Part shown: positions 12,300-24,560 of the stretch, in pieces | How the letters are laid out: every line of letters begins with the position of its first letter | How positions within the stretch are numbered: position 1 is the stretch's first letter | Position numbers and translations under genes: made by a program | The notes under the pieces: model-generated | What the model was told of the DNA's origin: nothing | Seen by the model: only the letters and a program-made list of their open reading frames with translations | The model's database searches: none | Source of the DNA: Pseudoscleropodium purum | Lineage: Eukaryota; Streptophyta; Bryopsida; Hypnales; Brachytheciaceae | Direction: 5' to 3' | Assembly: GCA_963969395.1 (NCBI GenBank) | Contig: OZ017804.1 | Location: forward strand, 18,848,001 to 18,912,000 | Length of the DNA: 64,000 nucleotides

Positions 12300-15200
12300 A
12301 AGGCTTCAGTTTGTGATTGAAGAGTTCAGGAAGTTACATTTTCAATAGCGCCAAGGTACTTCAAGAAGATAAGGGCAGCACAAATATCCTCCCCTAGATG
12401 CTAGGAAAGGTTCCAACGTATGTCATGCTAACACTGTTGATAACTTGCTGTGCAAGATTCTTGCACTTTAAAAAACGGAAAGGTACCTTTGTTACAATAG
12501 TGTATGCGAGAATGTTAGGTGTAAATATTATTGTTCTCATAATCGCTTCCATATTTGGTGAATGATCCACCAGGCGATCACTTTGGACAGCGATTTTTTG
12601 GGCCACAACTTCAGTCTCTTGTCGAAAGCAAGCCCTCAATGGAACAGTAATTTCCACGCACACCAACATATTCTCATTGGCACACGCCAGACACACGCTA
12701 GAAAATAAACTGCCTCGAATTTCCCAAAACTCATGTTGCTTCTACTACGGTCAACACAGCTACAAAAGTAGCTTGCCAAACATCTCGATTAGCACCTACA
12801 GTACCGGTGATAGTAGCCTCAGTCACCATACAACCCACGCAACAGGACAATGATTGCCGTAATTGAATGCAGACCATTGAAGCCCTCATGACCTAGATTC
12901 CAACTGCTCAATCATATCCAGAAGCAGATGATATTTCCGTGATGATTCAAACCACTACCTGAGATTACTCAACTAGAGTAGAGTATAATTTGATGGCTGC
13001 TCATCGATCGCTAAACAGACTTGTAACAAGAGAGATGCCTGCATAACGAATCACAAAGGACCACCGAAGCTTCCTTTTCATCACGCGCCGCACCTTATCT
13101 CGGCTCTGAAGTATTATAATCCAACAGCCGGAACAATGAATTTGTTTGCTGAAATATGAACCCTAAAGCAGTTTGCCAATTAGTGTGATTTTAGAGAACA
13201 AATATATGCAAATTAGAAGATCAACAATCGCCACCATATTATGCGTCCCTGTTATCCTGCAACCTATGAAGAAACCAACTTCAGAGGTTCAAAAATGCAT
13301 ATTCCAGACTTATTTACCTTCTAGAAGCTTTGCTGATAAAGCCCCGGTCAGACTCAATCTTAGGAAAGCTCGCCTTCTTTTTTTCACTCGAATGCTCAAA
13401 TCCCTCTCGAGCGAGTATGGCATTCGAGTCAAAGAAAGACCTTTCCAATGATCCATCACGACCTTCAATTCACGCACTTTCTTGATATTGATGACGTGCC
13501 GGGCCCAAAGTCTGGAAGGTTGTGTACCAATTAGGTCTTGCCAAGATTTAGGGGTAAAGGCCAGTAGCGCAACTTTTGCAAGAATCCACAAATAGCATAT
13601 CTTGCATAGTCAAGCCTTTGCCCCTAAACATTGACAAGACCGCATTGGCACCACAAAGACAGGGCAATTTGCAACGGTCCACTCTAACTGCAACACTCCG
13701 ATATAATTAGCTCTCCATAGTTGATGATCGATGAAGTTACAACCTGCAAAAAACTAAAAATTTAATTTCTGCGGTAAAGGAGGACAACAACGTACTGTGA
13801 TACAAGCGTTAAGATGATGAAGCGATAAGCAATGGTCCCAAACCTAATTGTGTTATACATCCAACCCTCTCTGATGACACTCTCTGTCATTGCATACTCT
13901 CGCAATGATCAATAACCTGGCCAGCTTCAACTCATCGAAACAACAGCCGATAACGAAACAAAGCCGATGAATAAACATGGACACGCAACATCACAAAAAG
14001 AGCGTAAAACCCTTAACTTTAAAGCAACCAACAAACGACCACGTGTCCACAGCAGAACTAACGAAATCATGCATCGCGAGAAGTCCATCGCATCAAGAGG
14101 TCCCAAAACTTCAGCCTTCCAAAGTCCGATGCAACATTCGACGCAATGAAATCGATTCATTAAAATATAATAAAGTAACCGCACAAAAGAATCACCAAGG
14201 CCCCTCCACAGCGTCACCACGCGAGGCACTCACCGGATCCCAGACTAAGTTACGCCACCTCAGAAGCTCACACGACGCTATTTCCCCATACACAGAGCAA
14301 GCTCCTTTCCCCCCACCTATCCAAAGCCGATCCAACACCATATCAAAACAGACCCAAAATTTCAAATCGAACCCACTCCCAACACGACCTCACTATGTCC
14401 AGCAACCCTAACCTAATTCCCACAACATCCCCGTACCTTCACAAACGAAACACTCCATCAAAACGCGGACGAAGAAACCTCAAGCAAACAGGAAAACAAA
14501 CCACACATAACCGACACACACGTCAAGAACTGCACATCAACATGAAAAATTGGAACTAAAAGTACGGAGAGAGAATGAGGAGCCGCCACCGCCAATGAAC
14601 CCACCGAATGAATGTCGGAAGCAGTCCACCCCACCCCACCCTACCCTCCACCCCCAGTGGAGCTAACCCTAGTTGGCGAGTGCCGTGCGAGCCTGGAGCA
14701 CATGAGCGGAAACGAAGCCCAAGACTGAAAAGTAAATGGGAGCATGGGTGAAGCAACGCTGGTTATAAATACTAGGAAGGGCGGTCGTAAGGGAGACTTC
14801 AATGGTCTGATCACAAAGAGAGAATTCTGGTGGTGCGGTGGGAAAGAGCTCAAGGCAAGGCGAGGCAAACGAGAAAATTTTGGCTTGGGGACGACGACTG
14901 GTCGTCTCCGCCAACCGGCCACCCGGCCCGGCCGGCCTGCCTGCCCGCTCCCGGGTCTCCGTCCTCCCGAGTCCCCACTTCGCCGTGAACAGCGTGTGGC
15001 TCACATCACACCTGCGGCGTCAAAAAAAGGTTTGCATTCATCCACCCATTTGTGCCTTTCAAGATCCCACTTCATCCATCCAAATGGGCACCCAATACAT
15101 TCATTCAGTTTTTCTTATTTGGAAAAGGAGAGCCCTCATGCCCTCTCAAAATTAGGGAATATTTGGAGGGAGTCGTGAGTATGGACTGAAATGAAATGGT
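12300..15200. other. GC-richer island without a recognised intact gene
   Basis: Base composition changes abruptly from the AT-rich flanks, and 14,700-15,000 is markedly GC-rich. The plus strand is A/C-rich from about 13,970 to 14,640, so the minus strand is T/G-rich there, as in a plant leader intron; the same asymmetry is seen at 49,280-49,480 upstream of the metallothionein-like gene. A tataaata motif lies at 14,763-14,770, a possible TATA box for either strand. The many open frames (for example 12,394-12,696, 13,310-13,591, 13,977-14,411, 14,669-15,004) overlap each other on both strands and match no family. The island may hold the 5' part or remnants of a minus-strand gene, or a non-coding transcript. 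Confidence 0.35.
13548..13682 (-). pseudogene. Possible relic of a class III peroxidase exon
   Basis: One minus-strand frame reads LSMFRGKGLTMQDM, with leucine-proline and alanine-asparagine residues at sensible distances before it. Plant class III peroxidases carry a very similar segment (an F-x-x-KGLT-x-x-DM stretch) just before the proximal histidine motif. Here the expected SGAHTIG-type motif does not follow, and the frame is closed at both ends (stop TAA at 13,548-13,550). I saw no distal haem-pocket motif nearby. If the resemblance is real this is a dead fragment; it could equally be chance. Confidence 0.22.
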
Positions 15201-17584
15201 TCGACGAGAGGTATATATTCAGCTCAAATTATGGGTGCACATACCTGAACCCTAATGAAGCAAGTGACCAATTTCTGATCGCTGCCCATCTTTTTTTAGT
15301 TGCTCTTTTGTAAATTTTGTTTTTATGAAAATAAGAATCATTCTTAGAAAATAGACTATGCTATGAATCTAATGGCGGTAGTTTCATCAGATTCCGAGTT
15401 AAACTCCGCTTTGTGGAATGTTTTTAAATTCAGTGGTGTAATAGAGTTGATGGCTCATGATTTTCGGTTTACCTTAGGATAGACTGAAAAGTCATCCAAC
15501 CAATGTGATTGTTGGCCACCTCAAAAGGGTAAATCCAAGGAGCTTTAGGAGGAGATAAGTGTACCCATTTTTTTTTTCTCTTACAAACACTACGCTCATT
15601 TTAGGGACCATTGTACATTGCACTTCCTATCCAAAATTGCAAAATGATCAAAACGTTGAGAAATTTTAGATAAGCATTCTCAACTCTATTGTCTTTCACT
15701 TGAACTCAAAATTTCATCATTTCAAAATATTCTCACCAAGATATGCTCCTTCCAAGTGCACTGCATTGTTTTTCCATTGACCCAAATAGAATTTCAAACT
15801 TAAGTATCTACTAAATTGTATGGTCAAAGAATCTAAATTCTTTTGAGGTTCTCACTCTAGATGCCAACCACAAGATCTTGTGGATTACATTCTATCCAGT
15901 CCCAAAGAAAAATTAGCAAACAAATTGCTCAAGTTCTTGCTAGTTTTGGCCCATTTTGAAAGTATCCCCTCCCCTTTGGATCATTGGGGATTTAATAGAG
16001 AAGTGATTTGCAAATAAAGTTTAATATAGTGAAAAATAAATGAATGAGGATTAAATGACTTCAAAATAAATCTTGAAAAGGATGAAAATGAATTTTAAAA
16101 TGAGACTTGAGTCCAAATATTATCATTGTACATTTTTGTGTGTAAAAAGGTGCTTCTTTGTGATATTTAAGAAGATCTTTTTTTCCCCTTTCTTTTCATT
16201 CAAATGTGTGGCGCTATAAAATTAGAAAAGAACTGTTTTACCTCCTTCGATTTTCTCAAGAATATCACTTTGCAATACTAGAAAAGATATGATTTTTTTA
16301 TTTCTTTTCATCCAAATGTACTTATTACTTTGTTTGGATGAAAAGAAATAATATCACTCGTTTTGTTCATCAAACAAGGAAAGGTCTTTTTGAGGCTTTG
16401 GAAAAGATGTATTACACTTTAGATAAAAGTAGGAAGGGTTAATTTTGCATGAAGGATTTTATAGTTATAAGGTCTAACTATTACCATTCAAAAACTTAAA
16501 CTTTATGTTAGTTCATTGTGATTTATTGAGTCACATGTAGATACATTGTACCTTCCTTATTTCAATATCATCAAATGAATTTGGTATAGATAGGGTCAAA
16601 GAACAAACATACCTCTTCTTGAAACATATTATATGATTTGCTGCGGATGAAATGGAATCATTTAAGCCGTATATGAATAAGATGTTTAGGTGAATAAGCA
16701 GTATCGTGGTTGTTGAGGCGATGTGATTGGATCCTTTAAGCTCTATACAAATAAGATACTTAGGTGAATAGATAGTATCTTGATTGTCGGGGTAGGTGAA
16801 TATAATTAGTTAGTTGTTAGGGTTATTGAATGATATCTACAACATTAACCTGTATTACAAAAGCTATTTTTGGAAATGTCAAGGCATGTAGAGCTCTTCT
16901 CATCTATATTTTCTTGAAATTGTGTACCAATTGAAATAAATATACACCAATAGTGCAAACAAAATTCTCAATTATTTATAAAGAAGTCAAAGGTTTTTAT
17001 AAGTTAGATTCTAGTGGCACAAATACACATTAGACATTCTTTTACCATATGATCTTTGATATCTATTAATATTTTTATTCAATTCTATTGACCTTCTGCA
17101 TATGATATTAATAAAAAAAAAGTTCCTTATAAACATGTCTCTTCATGATAAAGTAAGCACACTAGTTTGCAACACTATTATTTATTTCTAATCTATCCAT
17201 TCACCCTTTAAATAAAAAATATTTTGTAATTCTTTATTTCTAATTGTTTTGGGATTTTTCTATATTTTTGAAGCATTATTAATCAATGGAAATGTAAACT
17301 AAAGAAAATCTATTTGAAGAGGTTATATCCAAAAAATATTATTTGTTGAATAAAAAATAAATATTTTTAAAATATAAATCAATACTCTTATTTTAAGATC
17401 ATCCAATGATTTATTCTGAGGTTTGTAGATACAAAAGCTAAATGCAATATTTAACTAAAACAAGAATATATACACTTATTAATTTCTAAAGTTCTTTGGC
17501 ATTTTTTCTATACAAAATGCAATCTAAAACTATTTTTTTTTTTTTTATCAAAGGTTGAATGAATTGAATGCTTTTCTTCCCACA
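15201..17584. other. AT-rich intergenic DNA, nothing recognised
   Basis: No gene was found. A loose direct repeat occurs near 16,650 and 16,730 (aatcatttaag...gtatatgaataagat / gatcctttaag...atacaaataagat), each followed by a ttaggtgaata block. Confidence 0.45.
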
Positions 17585-18490
17585 TTTAACCCTATAGGAC
17601 CAAAGTCTTTTTGAAGTTCAGAATGGATTTGGGGTAGGCTTGTGTGAGCTCAATTTTTGAAGTGTTTTATTTTCAAACTTTTTTGAAGATAGGAAAACAT
17701 ATTTGTTTTATGAGAATAAATTTTTTATTTCAATTAGTGCTTGGTAGCAAAAGTTATGCCACAATTAATTCTTTTTAAAGTTTGTCTTGCAATAATACAA
17801 AACCACAAAACTTCAAAGAAATCTTTATTTCTCATAGGTTATATTTTTGTTTACATAAAAAGCCATCTAATTCATTCCATTTGGATTAGTGATGTGAAAG
17901 TTATAGAGCTTCTTATTTTGCAATCAACCATTGCATCTTCTTAAAAAAATAACATATTGAATTCAATTTTCAAGTCAATTTTGACAATATTAAAAATGCA
18001 AAAAATTTCTACAAGGTTCAATTTACTTGCAAGAACAACCTCACCGTTGAGATTAGTATATTTTAATTCCAAGTTAAAGCTATGGCAACAAATTAGTTTT
18101 TCTTCAATGTCTTGTACTTACTTCCACTTAACACAATTGTTTAAAGAATAAAAATCAACTTTTTCCTTTTTGAATCCTTTTTGTAGATTTTCAATTCAAT
18201 TATTCATGATAAAAAATTCAAAATTAATTCAAAATTTGTAGTACAAAAGTTTAAAGTGAAGAAGATCTAATGTCTTATAATCTAGTCACACTAAGTGCAA
18301 AAAAATTTGTCTTCTTTACTTTAAGCCCAAATATCTTGCAATCTAGTTGGCTAGAGTTTCAAAAATTTCTTCGACACATTTTTATATTAGTCTAATGCAA
18401 AATCCTTCAATTAGATATGCACTCAAACTAGCAATTTAAAAAAAAGAATTGCAATAGACATGATAGTTCTGAATGCTTTTAGACAAAAAA
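17585..18490 (+). mobile_element. Family 2 element (forward), degraded
   Basis: The left end reads TTTAACCCTATAGGACC (17,585). Ordered family 2 blocks follow: tggatttggggtagg, tttttgaagatagg, caattagtgcttggtagc, aaagttatgcc, ctcataggttatatttt, attcatttggattagtga and aaagttatagag. The right end near 18,470-18,490 is degraded. No transposase was seen. Confidence 0.55.
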
Positions 18491-19689
18491 AAAAAAGTAA
18501 TTCCATAACTCTATATATCTTAACCATACAATCTTAATGTTTGATGTCTAAAGTGAAGAAGAAAAATAACTTATACCCCCTACACCAAATTTTACCACCC
18601 ATGACATCAAATTTCCATTTTTTACTTCCTTATTGAAGCATAAGAAATTTTATTTCCTTTGTAATCAAATAAATTATTTTACAAAATAATTTTAATAAGG
18701 TTTGTTTCAACTCATATTTGTTTCAACTCTTCAACTTTAGTTTCTAACCCAATTATATTCACTTCACCATAATTTTTTTAGTGTATTACCCTAATATAAA
18801 ATTTTATATTGAATGTTAAAAGTCTAATAATGTAGTCATAAAAATACCAATAAAACTTTTATTTCTACTTTAAACAATATAGCCTTTCAATCCATTAGGC
18901 CAATTTTGCAAAGAAATTTCTATCAAATTTTGTATTTTAGTTTAATAATAAGATCTTCGGGTTGCATTTCAAAAATTTGCATTTTTGCATTTCTTGTTTA
19001 TTGCACTAGAATGGCCATTTTAGAGAGGAGAGAGATGAGTTTGTAGCAACTTTTAGGAGTTAAACTTTTTGAAATTTTAAACCTAATTTTCCTTTCAATG
19101 ACACTAATGTATGAGCTTAGAAGTGTAAGCCTACAAGCCTTAAGTCTAGAGTTGAAAAAAATATAGAGAGAAAGATTATCTTTGAATTTTTTTTCAAGAA
19201 AATATTGATGTTCAAAAGATTGTAAGACCTAAGATTGTAGAAAATGTAGCATGGAAGATAGCATGAGCATGGAAGATAGCATGAATTACTAATTTCAAAA
19301 AAATTTAAAGTTTTTATGTGAATTTTTCTAAGATATTCAAATATGAGAGTGGTTGAATAAGATCAAGAGTATGGCACCTATTCCTATGGAAAACGATGCA
19401 TTGCATCTTCGCGTTCTCCGATTGCATGTCACATACAACTACTATCACCTAAACTTGTCAATCTATAATGTAAACTTGGTGGAGAAATTTAGCAAATTCA
19501 ACCATAATATCCCTTAATTAACTTGTTAGAGTATGCCTTTTAAAAAATTTAGAATAAAAAAACTACTTACCAATTGCAAGATGATTGTGATGCTTGGGTT
19601 TCAAAAAGAGGTATTTTCATCTCTTTCCAGATGGTTAGATTTCATTTTTCAAACTTTTTATTCAAAAATGTGTACATTGTACAACTTGC
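18491..19689. other. AT-rich intergenic DNA, nothing recognised
   Basis: No gene was found. A short tandem duplication gcatg(g/a)aagatagcatga occurs near 19,250-19,285. Confidence 0.45.
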
Positions 19690-20839
19690 AACCCTCTATA
19701 ATATACTGAAGAAATAGGTTGAAAATACCTATAAAAAATTTCAATATTATTTTTTTCATCTTCATCCTTGAAAAAAATAGTAAGTAGAAAGAAGTAGAAA
19801 ATAATTCAAATTACTAAATTGTTAACATTTAGTTATGGAATTTGAAAATGCCAATCTCAATGGTAATAATGTTGTAATAAACAATTTACACCCTATGATC
19901 TTATTTTTTCAAAGAATATGGAAAATTTAATTAAATAAACGATTTTAAAGTTTATTTTAGGATTCCATTATTGCCTGCAAATGAAAACTCCTCATAACTT
20001 TCATCTCATTAATCAAAATGGAATGTTTCAAAACTTTTTGCCTATTTATAAATCTTAGAAAAACAATTTCAAAATTTTGTTTTTAAAAAAAAATAAAAAA
20101 ATATGAGCTACTTAGGCTATCCAAATTGAAAAAGAACATTATATTAAACAATATATTTTAAACCCCTAAATGTATAAGGGGCCATTTTTGGTCACTATCC
20201 AACTTTAGGTAGCATTTTTGAATGGAAAAAAAAAATTTCAAATTTTTTTAAAGACTGGGTTGTCATTTTTTCTTTATTCAATACTGAGATGGTTGTGGTC
20301 AAACAAAAATTATAAGAGAAATAGCACAAAGTGTTTAGAATTTGCCTAATGTTGAAAAACTTACTATTTGAAAAAAGTATTGGTGTTTTCATCACTAGAT
20401 CTTATGCACTTTTTTACAAATCAATGGAAACCACAATTTTGACCAATCAAAAAAATTCAAATGCTAAAAAGAGAAATTATATTTTTGGTAAATTTTTGAA
20501 TTTATATCTTTAAAATTCATTTGAAAAGAATCCAAAAATAATATTGTAAGTTTGATTGTACGGGTACTTTCTACTTCTCATGCTTCACATTCTATTTATT
20601 GATGCAAACTTTAAAAAAATTATAGAACTTATATTTTAAAACACACTTGTATTCTATCTTACTTCTTGGGCTTTTGAGGTTAACCATGTAGTTTAAAATC
20701 ATGAAAATTATTGTGCCTTAAAGCCACCTTTGACTACATATTATTTGAAAATTTCGAAGAAAAAAAATTTCTAATTCTTGGTAAGTTGACAAAAATTTCT
20801 ATGTTGCCAAAGATCATTGTTTGGTCCTACAGGGGTTAA
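19690..20839 (-). mobile_element. Family 1 element (reverse), interrupted by a family 4 element
   Basis: The part from about 19,690 to 20,157 and the part from 20,684 to 20,839 together reproduce the family 1 order seen in the copy at 4,403-5,715. The right end reads CCTACAGGGGTTAA, with TTAA at 20,836-20,839. The joining sequence in the uninterrupted copy (near 5,543) is a single TTAA followed by ccatgtagt. Here one TTAA lies left of the insert and one right of it. The 5' end of this copy is missing. Confidence 0.65.
20158..20683 (+). mobile_element. Family 4 TTAA element (about 518 bp core) nested in family 1
   Basis: It is flanked by TTAA at 20,158-20,161 and 20,680-20,683. The left terminus reads ACCCCTAAATG and the right terminus CTTTTGAGG, an imperfect inverted pair. 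A related copy ends at 63,538 with CTTTTAGGGATTAA. Internal blocks shared with that copy include ttttggtcactatccaactt, a block on gaaatagcacaaagt, tagatcttatgca and gaaaccacaattttgac. No ORF long enough for a transposase is present, so it is non-autonomous. Confidence 0.65.
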
Positions 20840-20854
20840 ATGCAACATCCTATG

Positions 20855-20958
20855 GATAAATATGCCTAAAAAAAAAGTTTTAAAAGTTTTGCACTTTGCA
20901 ATAGAAATAACAATTTTGAGTGTTTTTGAAAAAAAGACATTGGTCCTTTAGGGGTTAA
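20855..20958 (+). mobile_element. Right-end fragment of a family 2 element
   Basis: The block gcaatagaaataacaatttt, then gagtgtttttg, then GGTCCTTTAGGGGTTAA (ending 20,958) is the family 2 right end as also seen near 61,905-61,965. Nothing of the rest of the element is present. Confidence 0.5.
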
Positions 20959-21434
20959 AATAGTAATTTCATGACAACTTTCAAACAGAAGTTGTAAACC
21001 ATACGATCCACAAATCATATCCATAGAGCTAGATTGTATCCATATTGATTTGCTAAACAATATCTTTTTAATCAAATTTGAAAGCAAGAATTAAAAATTC
21101 TCATCTAAAATTAAATGAAGATTGAATATTTGTAAATTCCACAAAAAAAGTTCTTTGAGTTCAAATGTTAAGTTTTAATTTTGGTTATTTTTAAAGATTT
21201 CTATATCACATGTAGATTGAAGTTTTTTTTGAAGGGGCCATATTTTGAACTAAAAAAAAGCTTTTGAGGTAAAACGTACTCACATCCTTGAATTATAGAA
21301 GATTTGCTAAAAGAAGTTGCGGAAATCTATAACAATACAAATGAAAAGAAATGACACAAGAATCTACAATTATTTAGATAGATGAGAAAATAAAAATTTT
21401 AAGTGCTCAAGACATGTTTGCGTTTATTTGTTAT

Positions 21435-22087
21435 TTAACCCCTAAATGCCCTAAGGCCTGTTTTGAGCTTCTTGAAGTTTGCTCTAAATTAAACAAAATG
21501 CCAACATTTGATAAGTTGTATCAATTTTTTTAATTGTAATTGTACAAATTCAAACTAAACATGTTAAAGATCTCACAAGAAAAGAAAACACAAAAATTTT
21601 ACTCATGGAGTAAAAGATTATAATGTTTGACCATGAGGGTGTTAAAACTACAAAAGTGGTGTGAAGTCTTTCAATCCTCTTTTTCACAAATCAAATCTAA
21701 TAAGTTGGGTGACCGAAAATGACGAGGTTAAAGGGCCTAACATGTTTTATCCCAATCAATTCATGGCTTCTTAAAATCTACTCTATAATTTTTTTTAATG
21801 AATTTTGAATGTAATTTTTTCTCAAAGATCTAATGTATTTGAGACTCATTTCCAAAAGCTCTCATCACTATAGGAAGTCAAGATTGCAATGGGTACCCTT
21901 TCACAAAATCTTGAATAGAAAATCACTATTGTTTATTTTTTAAATTGGGTTTTTGTTGCTAAAACTAGACTTCAAGAAGAACTTAAAAAAAATATAAACT
22001 ACTAAAAATAGCAACTTGGTTGGGTTTTATTTAACTTCACAGTTTTGCAAACACCAAATTTGGATGCATGGGACATTTAAGGATTAA
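21435..22087 (+). mobile_element. Family 3 TTAA element, complete, 653 bp including both TTAA
   Basis: The left end is TTAACCCCTAAATGCCC and the right end GGGACATTTAAGGATTAA. As inverted repeats these agree over about 17 positions with a few mismatches. The copy at 60,258-60,910 has the same two ends, the same interior order (gttttgagcttct, taagttgtatcaat, a gtgaagtctttcaatcctct-type block, tttgagactcatttccaa) and exactly the same span. No coding sequence was seen. Confidence 0.75.
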
Positions 22088-23014
22088 ATTCGAATGTCCA
22101 AGTCCTTTAGGGGTAAAACTATACTTATTCAAGAAATTCTCAAAAATTGGGTGAAAGAATGTTATCTTTCATCCCATTTTGCACTTCTAAAAAAACTTGT
22201 AAACCACTTTTTCATACCAAAGTCCTTGCTTTTCCTAAACATAATTGGAGAAATCATCAAATACATTCTTAGTATAGAATATATTCTTTTATAGCTATCC
22301 ATAATTTAGTACAAGATTTTTTTCAAATTTCAAGATAGTTTATCTTGCAATCTTGACTAGAAAAATTGCTTTATTGGATTCCTAAAAGTGTGGACTATGG
22401 ATGAAAAAGAACTTATCCATCTTAATTAAAGAAATTATAAAAAAAATTGTGTTGATTTCTTCCTCGATTCAAATATCATTGGGGATATTATACAATATTT
22501 TCTTCCCTCATTTTCCACTTTGAAATATATTGCCACATATACTACCCTTGTTTTAGTGAATGTTTTTATATAGAAGAAGCAACAATTGAGCTCCTTGACC
22601 AATGTGAATAAAGAGTTTACTAGAGATAATTCTCTTAACTACAACATATGCCATATACTCTTGTACAAAAACTAATGAGATACTTTGAAAGGAATATCTC
22701 CCTCTTTGTTCCAAAAAATTTGAGTGCCTCTTGAAAATAGGTCTAATATACGATTTGTTTACAATATATGGAAGATACAAATATAGGTACACGTGCAAGA
22801 ATATAGATACAATATTTGGTGTACATGGAAATGAGAACACAATGGATATGGATACACTAAGTGAAAATACAACATACAACAATTTGTTATGACATATTAT
22901 TTGTGATCCTACATGCATTAAAAAAAATGTATATATGGTCTAAAGTTTGTGGGTTACAAAACCAATTTTTTTTCCCTAGAAATTTAGAGTTTAGGAATTT
23001 GGGGGCTTGGAGAG
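22088..23014. other. AT-rich intergenic DNA with an element end
   Basis: TCCTTTAGGGGTAAA at 22,103-22,117 is another element end, 16 bp from the family 3 right end, so two elements lie side by side. No gene was found; the minus-strand frame at 22,553-22,918 is AT-rich and low-complexity. Confidence 0.45.
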
Positions 23015-23149
23015 TCTAGAGTTTGGAAAGTTTGGAGTTTTCAAGGGACTCTAGAGTTTGGAAAGTTTGGAGTTTTCAAGGGAATCTAGAGTTTGGAAAG
23101 TTTGGAGTTTTCAAGGGAGTCTAGAGTTTGGGAAATTTGGAGTTTGAGT
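23015..23149. repeat. 35-bp tandem repeat, about 3.9 copies
   Basis: Units begin with tctagagtttgg at 23,015, 23,050, 23,085 and 23,120, exactly 35 bp apart. Each continues with aaagtttggagttttcaagg; the last is slightly diverged and ends near 23,149. A more diverged unit may precede (22,985-23,014). The array has no spacers and no CRISPR character. Confidence 0.92.
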
Positions 23150-23454
23150 GACTATCCTCTTGAAATGGGTACACGCCAACTTAAACTTAAATAAATTGAC
23201 CAAATAACAAGAAACTCAGCGTGGTTCCCATGATTCTATTGGAAAAAGTTTTTGTTGGGTCTTGTTGGTAGTGAAAAGGGGATTCTTGACTTAAATCATT
23301 CAGAGTCCTGGCTAGCGAGAAAGAGTACCTTCGTGACCTCCCGTCCATCCTCGTACCTCCATCAGTGAGTGGTTCCAGCTGCAATTGTTGGCAGATAAGT
23401 TAAAGGCATATGCGTCCTGCTGCATTTGCATCGAAATGCCAAACAGCTCATCAG

Positions 23455-23492
23455 GTGACATGATCTCGTGAATGTGACATGATCTCGTGAAT
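23455..23492. repeat. 19-bp perfect tandem duplication
   Basis: gtgacatgatctcgtgaat occurs twice back to back (23,455-23,473 and 23,474-23,492). Confidence 0.9.
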
Positions 23493-23676
23493 GTCAGCAG
23501 TCTGTTTAGATCATGTGAGGGACTTAACTTATCAATAATATATCAATATTAAAAATCACAAACAAAATGACCAAGTTCGTACTTTGCAGGCGTTGGCAGG
23601 TGTGTCCATTTGAGTGGATCATAAGTTAACTTTAATTCAAGTAAGATAGCATGCATTGTCACTGCCTTGGTTCTAT

Positions 23677-24560
23677 AGTAGTAGAGAGTGTCGGGAATAT
23701 TTCACATCCAACAATACTTCATCAATACCTATGTGGACAAGTGGAGACTTGACATCGTGGGAAGCCTTAATTTGAAGGTGTTCTAGCCTGTAATGGCACC
23801 ACCCTCAAGGGTGAGGGTGAGGGTGGTTACAAGTCAGAATGCTCGAGAATCAAATAATCCAACAATTTTAGTAGTCTTTTACAATTACAATTTGGGGTGA
23901 CAAATTTTTGGAATGATACTCCAACTCCAAGGTGAAGAGGAGTATTGACAAGAGTATAGGAGTTGACTCATTTTTTACCACCCCCCATTTCCAACCTATA
24001 AATTGATCTCTTTTTTTGAAGTTGTGGTGTAGTTCTTGAAGTAGTTGTTGCACATTTATTTATCATTGGTTGTTAGGCTCTTAATATTGTAACTAGCCCT
24101 TGGTTGATTTTGCAACTAGCCTATGATTGGAAACAAAAAAAGTCTATATAACTAGTATAGGTCATATAATACAATTCAGCTAAAAAATTTATGATAATCA
24201 TATTTTGAGTTAAAAAAATTTGAAAAATTATATTATTTTTTCAAACTCTATTTCTACATTAGGGAAAAATTTTGCACTCAAGAAATTTGCACTCAAGAAA
24301 TTTGTACTCCACATACCTCGTAATTGCTTAAGTGGTTGGAAATGGGTCCACTCTTTTAGTAGAGAGTGTCGGGAATATTTCACATCCAACAATATTTCAT
24401 CAATACCTATGTAGACAAATGGAGGTTCAATGTTATATGGTGGAAAGCCTCAATTTGCAGACGTTTTGGCATTGCCTCTAAGGGTGAGGGTTGGAGCCTA
24501 AGCCTAAGGACCAATACCATTACAAGTCAAAATGCCTGAGAATTGAAGCACCCTACTACA
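23677..24560. repeat. Two direct copies of a roughly 190-bp dispersed repeat
   Basis: Copy A (about 23,677-23,868) and copy B (about 24,354-24,560) share, in order, tagtagagagtgtcggg, aatatttcacatccaacaat, catcaatacctatgt, ggaaagcct, agggtgaggg and ttacaagtcaaaatgc. The 480 bp between them is AT-rich and different. They may be the ends of one element, or two independent insertions. Confidence 0.7.

Noticed and set aside
12394..12696. 100-codon minus-strand ORF, briefly compared with a peroxidase C-terminus
   Set aside because: The resemblance was limited to a few scattered residues and no proximal-His motif or splice-linked upstream exon was found.
13977..15178. Long open frames of 105-144 codons on both strands in the GC-richer island
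   Set aside because: They overlap each other on both strands and in several frames, have no family motif, and are expected where stop codons are rare because of GC-rich or A/C-skewed composition.
22553..22918. 121-codon minus-strand ORF
   Set aside because: Low-complexity AT-rich translation with no motif; typical chance frame in these spacers.
23015..23149. 35-bp repeats considered as a CRISPR-like array
   Set aside because: The units are directly adjacent with no spacers, and the DNA is eukaryotic.
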